NCBI GenBank assembly: GCA_035524095.1
Contig: DATKPK010000208.1
Coordinates: 1 to 15,382, forward strand
Origin: DATJUF01 sp035524095
GTDB lineage: Bacteria > Desulfobacterota > Binatia > Binatales > Binataceae
Direction: 5' to 3'
DNA length: 15,382 bases
Below the pieces are notes generated by a model. That model made no database searches. It saw nothing but the letters and a program-made list of their open reading frames with translations, and had not been told where the DNA came from. Within the stretch, counting starts at the first letter, position 1; each line of letters starts with the position of its first letter. Shown here piece by piece: positions 1 through 7,101 of this stretch. A program made the translations under genes and the position numbers.

Positions 1-2
1 CC

Positions 3-1727
3 TCCGACGGCACTCTCGCCCTCGCGACCGACGCGACCTTGGCTCTCGGCCTCGGCATCGCCGGCCATTGCGTCAACCCCGTAACCTGGTCCGGCATCGT
101 CAAGCTCGATACGTTCCCTTACGTTGACGGCCTCACGCTCAAGCTTCGCGTCACCGACGTTAACCTCTACAAGCCCGACGGCACTAAATCGCTGCTCGTC
201 GGCCATGGTTTCGACCTCATCAAGGGCAACGTCATCCCGAAACTCGAGACCTTCACCTTCGACTTGCAGGCACCAGTCCGCGACTTGGCTGGCCTCTTCG
301 ACGAGGCTCTGCCTCTGGACGCTTCCGAATCCCTGCGGACGGCTCTCGCGACTTTACACCTTGAGCCTCAGGTGATTCCCGAAAATGACGGCCTCCGCGT
401 AACCCTCGCGATGGCTCTCCCTGAAGGCGCCCCTCCACCATCGATTTCCACCTCGGCGGCGCCGCTCTCGCCCGCTGAAATCGCCGCATGGCAGACCGAC
501 CTCGATAACTGGGACGCCTTTCTCGTCTTTGCGATCAAACAGGTTGGCCTGAACGTCTCCGACAAAAAGACCCGCGACCAGCTCTTCACCCTCTTAATGG
601 ATAGCCGCTACCGCCTCGTCCAGGCCCTCGCCTCAGGTCAGACCGCGGGTGGACCCGACCCCGTCCGGCTTCTCTTCCTCAGTGATTGGACTCAACTCCG
701 CAACATCATCAAGGCGGCCGCGCCCGGCGGCCACTTCGGCACTCGGACGCTGCAGTTCCTCTCCTTTATCTCGGCCGGCGACGCTCTCTTCGCCTTCGAC
801 CAGGCTGCCCCCGCCCTGGGCGTACGGATCACCGCCGGCGACTTGCGCCGCCTCGCGCGCATCATGGCCCCCGACGTCACCACCGACCCTCTCGCCTTCA
901 GCTTCGACGAAGATCCCGATCTCCAGCAGCTTTTCGGTGTCCCGCAACCCTACGAACTCCCCGGTCCGCTCCCCGACGCCAACACAGTACCGCTGCCCGA
1001 TCTCGCTCCCACTTCGACGCCTTCGCCCGCCCTGCCCGCTCCTACATCATTCATGTCCGCGCCGATCCGCTTTTTGCAATTCCCCGAGGCCTTCGCGATG
1101 GATAACTCGCCTACGCCGATTCAACTCGTGATATTGGGACGCCGCCTGACGCCGGTTGTAGTTGCTCCCGACAACGCCGACCGTTACCGCTCCAATCTGG
1201 CTCAACTCCTCTCCATCACCGCCGAGCGCGAGGGTGACGCGGCCGCCCTCAATTCTTCCTATCACGACCTGTTCCTCGTGATGGTCAAAAGTGTCGCATG
1301 GCAGGAAAGCTGCTGGCGCCAGTTTATCCGCGCCGGCTCGCGCGTCACCTACCTTGAATCGAGCACCGGCGACCTCGGCCTGATGCAAGTGAATAAGCAC
1401 GTCTGGCGCGGCTTCTACAGCATCCCGCGCCTCGAATGGGACATCGTCTATAATGCTTCCGCTGGTGGCGATATTCTCGTTCGGCTGATGCAAGCCGCGA
1501 TCAACCGCGAATCTTCCAATCGCCGCGATCCAGCGGTTGCGGTCGTGCGTTCAACCTATTGCGCCTATAACGGCGGCCCAGCCGCCTTCGCTCGCTGGCG
1601 CGTACCCACCGAACCCGCCCGTCTCAGAGCAATCGATGACTCCTTCTGGGACCGCTTCCGCGCCACCGCCGCCGGGCAATCATTTGATATTCTGCAATGC
1701 GCGGCCGACTGGAACCGCCTGCACTGA
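3..1727 (+). CDS. Protein with C-terminal lytic transglycosylase (SLT-like) domain, 5'-truncated by the window
   Basis: The reading frame is open from the first complete codon at position 3, so the true start and any signal peptide lie upstream; a TTG at 39 is only the first possible internal start. Residue numbers below count from it. About the first 330 residues match no family I recognise, with a Pro/Ala/Ser-rich linker around 315-350. The last ~150 residues look like a transglycosylase SLT fold: a helix with AWQESCW, where E423 is the likely catalytic acid, then GDLGLMQVNKHVW and later YCAYNGGPAAFARW, matching the family's Glu, GLMQ and AYNGG motifs. Such enzymes cleave the MurNAc-GlcNAc bond of peptidoglycan in the periplasm. 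A phosphoesterase gene starts 25 bp downstream on the same strand, so the two are probably co-transcribed. The SLT assignment is fairly secure; the role of the long N-terminal part is unknown. Confidence 0.8.
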   Translation, partial: SDGTLALATDATLALGLGIAGHCVNPVTWSGIVKLDTFPYVDGLTLKLRVTDVNLYKPDGTKSLLVGHGFDLIKGNVIPKLETFTFDLQAPVRDLAGLFDEALPLDASESLRTALATLHLEPQVIPENDGLRVTLAMALPEGAPPPSISTSAAPLSPAEIAAWQTDLDNWDAFLVFAIKQVGLNVSDKKTRDQLFTLLMDSRYRLVQALASGQTAGGPDPVRLLFLSDWTQLRNIIKAAAPGGHFGTRTLQFLSFISAGDALFAFDQAAPALGVRITAGDLRRLARIMAPDVTTDPLAFSFDEDPDLQQLFGVPQPYELPGPLPDANTVPLPDLAPTSTPSPALPAPTSFMSAPIRFLQFPEAFAMDNSPTPIQLVILGRRLTPVVVAPDNADRYRSNLAQLLSITAEREGDAAALNSSYHDLFLVMVKSVAWQESCWRQFIRAGSRVTYLESSTGDLGLMQVNKHVWRGFYSIPRLEWDIVYNASAGGDILVRLMQAAINRESSNRRDPAVAVVRSTYCAYNGGPAAFARWRVPTEPARLRAIDDSFWDRFRATAAGQSFDILQCAADWNRLH

Positions 1728-1752
1728 ATCTCAGTTACCCGAGCTATATACG

Positions 1753-2913
1753 ATGAAACACTGCGCCCGCATTTATACCGCTCTCACGCTTCTCGCTTTG
1801 CCAATTCTGCTCACTTGTTATTCGGCTGGCGCGCTCGCGCAATCGCCTTCTTCTGCGCGCCCCGCCAGGCCGCAGCATGTCTTCATCATCGTCCTTGAAA
1901 ACGAAGGTTTCGATACTACCTTCGGCCCAAATTCCCCCGCGCCTTACCTATCGCGCGAATTGACAAAACAAGGCCTCCTGCTCACTCAATACTATGCTAT
2001 CGGCCATTTCAGCCTCGATAACTACATCGCGATGATCAGCGGCCAGGCTCCCAACGCATACACCCAGAATGATTGCTTTACCTACTATGATTTCAAGCCG
2101 CTGACGGCAAGCCTCGATCCCGACGGTCAGGCTCTCGGCGCCGGGTGTGTCTATCCCGAGTCCGTCATCACGCTTGCTAATCAAATGGAAGCTAAGCACT
2201 TAACCTGGAAAGGCTACATGGAGGACATGGATACTAACTGCGAACACCCTGCACTCGGCCAGCCCGACGGCCATATCCACGCCACTGAACAATCTCAGTA
2301 CGCCACCCGCCACAATCCCTTTGTCTACTTTCATTCGATCATCGACCATCCCACTTGCGCCGAACACGTTGTGCCGATGACCCAATTGTCCAATGACCTA
2401 AGCAGCGTCGCGACCACTCCTAACCTCGCCTTCCTTACTCCCAACGTCTGCCACGACGGCCACGATCGTGCTTCCAAACTTTGCGCGGGCGGTCATCTCA
2501 TCGCCGCGGACCGTTTCCTGCCCACCCTGGTTCCCAAGATTCTCCATTCGCCCGCCTATCAACACGACGGGATGCTTATAATCACGTTCGACGAAGCTGA
2601 TGTTGAAATCAAAGACGGTACGGTCGTGCCCGAAAAAACCGATGCTAGCGCATGCTGCAATGAACCGAGCGGGCCGAATACAGTCGCGCCCGGCCGAACC
2701 GGCCCCGGCGGCGGCCGCATCGGCGCTCTGATTATTTCCCCGTACGTGAGGCCCGGACGCGACAATCAGCCTTACAATCACTACTCATTGCTGCGCAGCC
2801 TCGAGGATCTCTTTGGCCTCGATCATCTCGGCTATGCGGCCCAGCCTGGCCTGAAACCCTTCAGCGCCGATGTCTATTCCCAACCTGGCGCCGACGCGCA
2901 TATCTCCAATTGA
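1753..2913 (+). CDS. Secreted phosphoesterase (acid phosphatase / phospholipase C family)
   Basis: This 386-residue protein has a signal peptide: a basic start, a hydrophobic stretch at ~8-22 and a likely cleavage after ALA at residue 29. The mature part carries motifs of the phosphoesterase family (PF04185: AcpA-type acid phosphatases, non-specific phospholipases C). These are HVFIIVLENEGFD (42-54, with E49-N50 as likely metal ligands), GHFSLDNYIAMISGQ (84-98), LTPNVCHDGHD (228-238), MLIITFDEAD (274-283) and GGGRIGALIISPYVRPG (319-335), then NHYSLLRSLEDLFGL (342-356). Family members hydrolyse phosphate esters outside the cytoplasm. The frame is open further upstream inside the previous gene, but the ATG at 1753 is chosen because it begins the signal peptide and follows that gene's stop by 25 bp. 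Eight Cys in the mature region suggest disulfides. Whether the substrate is a phospholipid or a soluble phosphomonoester cannot be told. Confidence 0.88.
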   Translation: MKHCARIYTALTLLALPILLTCYSAGALAQSPSSARPARPQHVFIIVLENEGFDTTFGPNSPAPYLSRELTKQGLLLTQYYAIGHFSLDNYIAMISGQAPNAYTQNDCFTYYDFKPLTASLDPDGQALGAGCVYPESVITLANQMEAKHLTWKGYMEDMDTNCEHPALGQPDGHIHATEQSQYATRHNPFVYFHSIIDHPTCAEHVVPMTQLSNDLSSVATTPNLAFLTPNVCHDGHDRASKLCAGGHLIAADRFLPTLVPKILHSPAYQHDGMLIITFDEADVEIKDGTVVPEKTDASACCNEPSGPNTVAPGRTGPGGGRIGALIISPYVRPGRDNQPYNHYSLLRSLEDLFGLDHLGYAAQPGLKPFSADVYSQPGADAHISN

Positions 2914-3072
2914 GGCGAGAGGCCGTTCCTGATTCGATCGAGAGTAGAGTAAGACCTCCGCGTTGAATTGGACTAGCTCAAACTAAAGATTACCATTAAT
3001 CGAATGCTTTCACTGACTGAGCCGTCGGATCGTGTAAGAATGGCGCAGCCGAGAAATAGTCTCTTTAACGCA

Positions 3073-3372
3073 TTACGGTATCAAACCGCACTCGAATAAT
3101 TTATTCGCAATCGGCGCTGCGACTTTATTGATAAAAAGCTGGCTCAGCTGCGGATCGCTGCGCAAATTTTGAATCGCCTGCTCTTCCATCGGCGAATGGG
3201 GTTCATGTCTCTGCTGAGCCAATTGTTGGCAACTCGAATTCTGGTACTTCTCGATGACCCTGTTTGCGAGGCGGTCAATCAGCGGATGTTGCTGCCCGTA
3301 TTGCGCACTCGCATCCCCTGCTGCCAGACACAAACCAATTGCCCCCGCCAAAGCCAGTCGCTTGATGATCAC
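3073..3372 (-). CDS. Small exported protein of unknown function
   Basis: This 99-residue protein has a clear signal peptide (MIIKRLALAGAIGLCLAAGDASA, cleavage after ~23). The mature chain of about 76 residues is helical and Gln-rich. It has two Cys, one in NSSCQQL and one near the C-terminus in FECGLIP, which could form a disulfide in the periplasm. The start is GTG at 3372; GGGGAG seven bases upstream supports it, and no ATG sits nearby. It lies 51 bp downstream of the Gly-rich gene on the same strand, so it is probably the last gene of the three-gene operon starting at 5156. I recall similar small uncharacterised proteins with conserved DPQ...LFINKVAAPIANKLFECG endings, but no named family or function. 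Confidence 0.75.
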   Translation of the reverse strand: MIIKRLALAGAIGLCLAAGDASAQYGQQHPLIDRLANRVIEKYQNSSCQQLAQQRHEPHSPMEEQAIQNLRSDPQLSQLFINKVAAPIANKLFECGLIP

Positions 3373-3423
3373 TATGATTCTCCCCGATTTTAGGTTCCTG
3401 ACTTGAAGAGTTAAGTTTGAGCC

Positions 3424-4338
3424 CTACATCGGTTGCGAGACGACATAAATCGTCTGGCTGCCGTTGAAATATGGACGATAATAGGTCGAGCCTGCCACAT
3501 AGTAGGTAGCGCCACCGATACTCGTCGAATACGCACCTGGCGGCAATGAATACACCGTCGTTCCCATCGGCGGCTGATAGCCGTAAGGCGGCGGCGGCTG
3601 ATACCCATACGGTGGCGCATTTTCAATTATCGTTGTCGGCTGCTGCTGTTGCGCGTTCGCAGTCATCATCGAGCCGACCGCCATCCCGCCGACTGCACCT
3701 AGTGCCGCGGCGCCTAGCGCCTCGCCGGTGCTGGAACCACCACCACCGTCGCAGCATCCGTAGTAAGGATTGCCTCCGCCTCCGTAGTTCGTTTGACCGA
3801 CATTTGCATTGACAGTGTTCAGAGTATTAGTGTGCATCGCCTCTTCGGAGTGCTCTTGATTCTCCTGAAGCGTGTTGGCTTCGTTATACCTCTCCTGCTG
3901 CTCGGTCTGCTGATTGGTATTGTAAGTTTTATAATCATTCTGCGCGTTGGGATGGGATCCGTTGCTGGTTGAAGTGCCCGACATGCTCCCATAGCTCGAA
4001 TTGCTGGGTGGATGCTGAGAGGACGAATCGTAGCTGCCGGAAGACGGCGGGTGTTCGCCGTAATTTGAACTCGATCCGTAATTGGGATGAGAGGAGCTAT
4101 TGTAGCTACCCGATGACGAGTGATTCCACGAGTTCGACCCCTCGAATCCCGAATGATTGAACCCACCGCCTCCAAAGCCGTCGCCGCCCGCGCCATGCCA
4201 TCCTCCACCGCCCCCGCCCCCGCCAAAACGGCCGAACGCGATGGCTGCAGGGGCTGCGCTCACAGCCATCGCACACGTCAGGATTACCACACGCGCACTT
4301 AGGCCGGCTTGTCTTCTTCTGTATAATTGCTTAGTCAT
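3424..4338 (-). CDS. Exported Gly/Ser/Asn/Gln-rich low-complexity protein
   Basis: This is a 304-residue exported protein with a signal peptide (~1-34, AIA cleavage). A Gly-rich segment follows (36-60), then a Ser/Asn/Tyr/His-rich stretch (60-140) and a Gln/Glu/Asn-rich, probably helical or coiled segment (140-180). After these come a CC pair (195-196), a glycine-zipper-like hydrophobic stretch (206-225, GEALGAAALGAVGGMAVGSM) and a tandem PPYGYQPP repeat (242-257). The C-terminal module runs from TVYSLPPG through GGATYYVAGSTYYRPYF to TIYVVSQP, a pattern seen in small envelope proteins of the DUF6515 kind. The ATG overlaps the TGA of the upstream DUF2092 gene (ATGA), and its AAGGAGG ribosome site lies inside that gene, so translation is coupled. 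An envelope or surface-layer role is likely; the exact function is unknown. Confidence 0.8.
   Translation of the reverse strand: MTKQLYRRRQAGLSARVVILTCAMAVSAAPAAIAFGRFGGGGGGGGWHGAGGDGFGGGGFNHSGFEGSNSWNHSSSGSYNSSSHPNYGSSSNYGEHPPSSGSYDSSSQHPPSNSSYGSMSGTSTSNGSHPNAQNDYKTYNTNQQTEQQERYNEANTLQENQEHSEEAMHTNTLNTVNANVGQTNYGGGGNPYYGCCDGGGGSSTGEALGAAALGAVGGMAVGSMMTANAQQQQPTTIIENAPPYGYQPPPPYGYQPPMGTTVYSLPPGAYSTSIGGATYYVAGSTYYRPYFNGSQTIYVVSQPM
4335..4338 (-). other. ATGA stop/start overlap (translational coupling)
   Basis: Read on the minus strand, the four bases give ATGA. The TGA ends the DUF2092 gene and the ATG starts the Gly-rich gene. The Shine-Dalgarno AAGGAGG sits ten bases upstream inside the DUF2092 coding region. 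This predicts that the two proteins are made in linked amounts. Confidence 0.85.
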
Positions 4339-5156
4339 GGCTTTGCTGCCTCCTTGACCTGCAAAAATTCGATCCTTTTGGCGCTTGCCGGTAATTCAGG
4401 CTTGAATCGCGAACTTGCAATCGGCGCTCCAAATTTCCAGTTCGACAGGAACGCTATATATTCGGGCGACCCTGGCTGGCTGCGGTAATTAATTACTATC
4501 TTGCGCAGGATCGGCTTCCTCGTATGGTCCACCCATAGCTGCAAATCAATATTCTTTGACGACAACGCGATGTGATCGCAGGCGATGCCGTTGACGTCGT
4601 TGATTCCAATATAACCGCCGTAAATAACCCGTTTGCGCACCGAAGCGCATGGGTCATTGTAAGCAAGATCCGCCAGCGGCATGCTCAGATGGTAATTTTG
4701 CGCCACATAGTCGAACATCTCTTCGATATTGTCCGGCACTTCTGCAACCGCATAAACTCCATGCGGCGGATCATAGATTGTGAGCGTCTTGCCGTGGTAC
4801 CAGATTCTTTTGGCTCCGATATCGCTGTCGTAGACGACCGCGAGCTCATCAGGCCGCTGCACTGCGTAGTCCATTGTCGCCGCAAATTGCACTTTCACTT
4901 GCGACGGCAAAAGCTGGTCGAAGAGAATGTCAGCGTGAAAGCTGAACGAATGGCTCGATGCGATTAGGCCACACGCCTTGGTCAATACCTGATCCGCGAT
5001 TGGCGCGACCTTTGGCGCAGCCGGCTGAGACGTCGCAGCGCGCGCTCCAAACGGAATCGCCAACAGTCCGGCGGCCATCATCAACATTGCTGAGATCGCG
5101 CGCCGATAACTTAACGCGCCAGCACTATCGGATACAGCGTGAGTCCTCATACTCAT
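4335..5156 (-). CDS. DUF2092 periplasmic protein
   Basis: This 273-residue protein has a signal peptide whose hydrophobic core lies at ~20-36, with cleavage after ARA near 40. The mature part fits the DUF2092 family (PF09865), predicted periplasmic proteins with a LolA/LolB-like fold. It shows the expected order: a helical start with a Cys (TKACGLIASSHSFSF), strands with QFAATMDYAVQRPDELAV, then KRIWYHGKTLTIYDPPHGVYAV, a helix with VAQNYHLSMPLADLAYND, and the strands CDHIALSSKNIDLQLWVD and PILRKIVINYR. Two in-frame ATGs lie six bases apart (5156 and 5150); the first is used here. It is the first gene of the minus-strand operon, and its TGA overlaps the next start. A lipid- or lipoprotein-binding role is inferred from the fold only. 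Confidence 0.85.
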   Translation of the reverse strand: MSMRTHAVSDSAGALSYRRAISAMLMMAAGLLAIPFGARAATSQPAAPKVAPIADQVLTKACGLIASSHSFSFHADILFDQLLPSQVKVQFAATMDYAVQRPDELAVVYDSDIGAKRIWYHGKTLTIYDPPHGVYAVAEVPDNIEEMFDYVAQNYHLSMPLADLAYNDPCASVRKRVIYGGYIGINDVNGIACDHIALSSKNIDLQLWVDHTRKPILRKIVINYRSQPGSPEYIAFLSNWKFGAPIASSRFKPELPASAKRIEFLQVKEAAKP

Positions 5157-5551
5157 ATTGGAACCTGGATTGCTCTCCCTAACGAGTTATTCGGGGCGTT
5201 TCACTCGGACGCGGCTGCAGAACAGAATCTCGTCGCCATTCTATCTTGACCTCTGGCGAACCGTTGAATCCTAGTAACACTGAGCAGCGAAGCATATTGG
5301 ACTTTGGTCGCATAACGGTTCGCCTTCTATTCTGGTTCCGACGCCCGCGATAAATCGGAAAGGGGGGTAATTCGCTTTAGCCTTTGGCGAGAGAGAGCGC
5401 GGCGCTACTAGACCCAGACGCCGGCTTCGGGAACCGAGTCCTGGCGTTGTTTCCTTGGACCAAGGTCCGGTGGATAGGCCTTTCAGCGTTTGGTAAATCA
5501 ATGGGCGGCGAGCGTGTTACCCAAAGACGCGACACATAAGTGGAGGTTTAG
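5157..5551. other. 395-bp divergent intergenic region
   Basis: The region separates the DUF2092 operon (minus strand) from the 5552 gene (plus strand), so promoters for both directions should lie here. I found no convincing -35/-10 pair. On the minus strand a TAGAAT hexamer occurs about 80 bp before the DUF2092 start, without a matching -35. A double palindrome sits at 5453-5468. A minus-strand open frame (5271-5501) has no ribosome site or recognisable protein features and is not called. Confidence 0.5.
5453..5468. promoter_or_regulatory. Overlapping palindromes, possible operator
   Basis: Two perfect inverted repeats overlap: CCTTGG-A-CCAAGG at 5453-5465 and GGACC-AA-GGTCC at 5457-5468. 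They lie about 85 bp upstream of the plus-strand start at 5552, within the divergent gap. Such symmetry fits a dimeric regulator's site, but no regulator is encoded nearby and the assignment is tentative. Confidence 0.35.
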
Positions 5552-6034
5552 ATGAAAAACTTTCTGTTAAGGTTTATCGTTGCAGCGACTCTCGCAATTC
5601 CGTTGTGGTCAGGGGCAGCGCGCGCTCAACAGTTGCACTCTTTTGCCCACGAGGAACGAGAGGATCATCGGCAGGAAGACGTGGTGGCGAACATGCACTT
5701 CGCCGATGATGTCTTGAAAAACAAGTTTATCGATATATACGTGCCCTATCAGGAGCACCTTTTCAAGATTGACCACGCTTTTCGCGATCTCGTCAACGAA
5801 TATGTCGCCGCTCAGTCGAACGGGCAAATCATCCCCGGACCCAAGGCGAGAGACATGCTTAGTCGGGGACTGAAACTCCAAAGAGATCGAGACGTGATCT
5901 TGATCGACTATGTCAACCAACTCAAGCAAGCTCTACCGGGTGGCGTCGCGCTCCAGGCGTGGCTGGTCGAGAACAAGTTGCGCGCGGCCAGCGCCGTGGC
6001 TTTTCTTGACGCCGTTCCGTTCGTAACTCAATAG
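5552..6034 (+). CDS. Small exported helical protein of unknown function
   Basis: This 160-residue protein has a signal peptide (MKNFLLRFIVAATLAIPLWS, cleavage after ARA at 25). The mature part is rich in His, Asp and Glu at its start (HSFAHEEREDHRQED) and then looks almost wholly alpha-helical, with amphipathic stretches around 48-90 and 98-150. It has no Cys. I do not recognise the family. The size, helicity and export recall small periplasmic chaperone-like proteins, but no CpxP/Spy LTxxQ motif is present. The start is well supported by GGAGG six bases before the ATG. The next gene, a predicted outer-membrane protein, begins 39 bp after the stop on the same strand, so a shared transcript and an envelope role are likely. 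Confidence 0.8.
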   Translation: MKNFLLRFIVAATLAIPLWSGAARAQQLHSFAHEEREDHRQEDVVANMHFADDVLKNKFIDIYVPYQEHLFKIDHAFRDLVNEYVAAQSNGQIIPGPKARDMLSRGLKLQRDRDVILIDYVNQLKQALPGGVALQAWLVENKLRAASAVAFLDAVPFVTQ

Positions 6035-6073
6035 ATTCGCGGGATAAGTGGCGGGCGGTAGAGCTTTATCAAG

Positions 6074-6988
6074 ATGCCTGAATTATGGCACTCGATTGCG
6101 AGCCGTTACCGCCGATGTATCGGCCTCACGCGTAGAGCCCGCGTCAGCTTCGGGTTGGCTCTGCTTTTTTTCGGATGGCTCAGTAATGTAGCCCCGCTCT
6201 CCGCAGCGAGCCAAGACGATGACTTGGCAGAGCCGATCGCGGAAAAGGTCTACGACCCCACCGCGATCCTCGCTCAGCTTCAATTCAAAGATATCTACAC
6301 TCCCGCTGAATACGGAACTAATGCTCAACCGAACGCTCTTCAGATCCGGCCCATATTACCAGTCGATCCATTGCCCTTCTTTCCTTTAGAGCAACTCATT
6401 CGCCCGACTATTCGCGTTGTGACAGTTCCTCAAAATAAGAGCGCATCCACGGTGACTAGCTACGACGACATGCAGCTGCTCGACCTGGCGCTGCTGCCGT
6501 GGCCCGACCCCCGCGAGACGCGATTTCGGTGGGGCATCGGTCCCTATTTCGTCTTCCCGACCTCGGGCAGCGCTCATACTGGAAACGGCGCCTGGGAACT
6601 CGGTCCTGCTTTTGGATTCGCTTATCGCGGCATTCCCGGACTCAATTTCTCCGGACTGTTACAACAGGCGACCTCGTTCGCCTATACATCGCCGAAATCC
6701 AAGCCCATCAGCTTTATTAATTATCAACCGATTCTCACCTACCAACTGGGCGATCAGTGGTATCTGAAGTCCAGCGATGCGACCTGGACCTTCAATTTCC
6801 GTCACAACACGTCAACTCAAATCCCCTTAAGCGCCGGCTTCGGCAAAGTATGGAAGCTCGCGGCCGATTATTCAGTTGATACATCGATGTCAGGCGAATG
6901 GATGGTATATCGGCAGTTCGCGAATCAAGTTGAACAATTCACCTTGAATTTCCAGGTAGTCTTGCTGTTCCCACGTCTCGATTTTTAA
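6074..6988 (+). CDS. Predicted outer-membrane beta-barrel protein
   Basis: This 304-residue protein has a basic N-terminus (RYRRC, RRARV), a hydrophobic segment at ~25-42 and a probable cleavage near SAA (44-46). A soluble, Pro-rich region follows (50-130). From about residue 145 there are alternating-polarity strands rich in Phe, Tyr and Trp, for example RWGIGPYFVFP, WELGPAFGFAYRG, INYQPILTYQLGDQWYLKS, TWTFNFRHN and WMVYRQFANQVEQFTLNFQVVLLF. The chain ends in Phe, the usual signal for BAM-dependent barrel insertion. The pattern resembles transporter-like barrels often annotated as 'neuromedin U' or phenol-degradation MetA-type porins; that link is from memory and tentative. The ribosome site before the ATG is weak. 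It probably shares a transcript with the exported protein 39 bp upstream. The substrate is unknown. Confidence 0.75.
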   Translation: MPELWHSIASRYRRCIGLTRRARVSFGLALLFFGWLSNVAPLSAASQDDDLAEPIAEKVYDPTAILAQLQFKDIYTPAEYGTNAQPNALQIRPILPVDPLPFFPLEQLIRPTIRVVTVPQNKSASTVTSYDDMQLLDLALLPWPDPRETRFRWGIGPYFVFPTSGSAHTGNGAWELGPAFGFAYRGIPGLNFSGLLQQATSFAYTSPKSKPISFINYQPILTYQLGDQWYLKSSDATWTFNFRHNTSTQIPLSAGFGKVWKLAADYSVDTSMSGEWMVYRQFANQVEQFTLNFQVVLLFPRLDF

Positions 6989-7043
6989 GCACGCCTCACT
7001 CCCAGATGATTCAGCCACAACCCGTACAGCCAGAAATGACCGA

Positions 7044-7072
7044 TTGACGCGGCCCGTGGCGCGATCTACACG
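7044..7072 (+). promoter_or_regulatory. Candidate sigma70-type promoter for LLM oxidoreductase 1
   Basis: TTGACG (7044-7049) matches the -35 consensus at five of six bases. It is followed after 17 bp by TACACG (7067-7072), a poor -10 with three matches. It lies 29 bp before the start at 7102, in a 113-bp gap. The spacing is ideal but the -10 is weak. Confidence 0.3.
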
Positions 7073-7101
7073 TTTCGAGTTAGTTCCGAGGAGAAACGAT
7101 C

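Noticed and set aside
1537..1752. Upstream extension of the phosphoesterase frame
   Set aside because: It overlaps the SLT gene and would bury the signal peptide; the ATG at 1753 begins a typical signal peptide.
3800..4220. Open frames on the plus strand and in other minus frames within the Gly-rich gene
   Set aside because: They arise from its low-complexity codons; only the 3424-4338 frame has a signal peptide and ribosome site.
5271..5501. 76-codon minus-strand open frame in the divergent gap
   Set aside because: No ribosome site, no signal peptide or domain, and composition rich in Gly/Ser/Pro/Arg typical of chance frames in GC-rich DNA.
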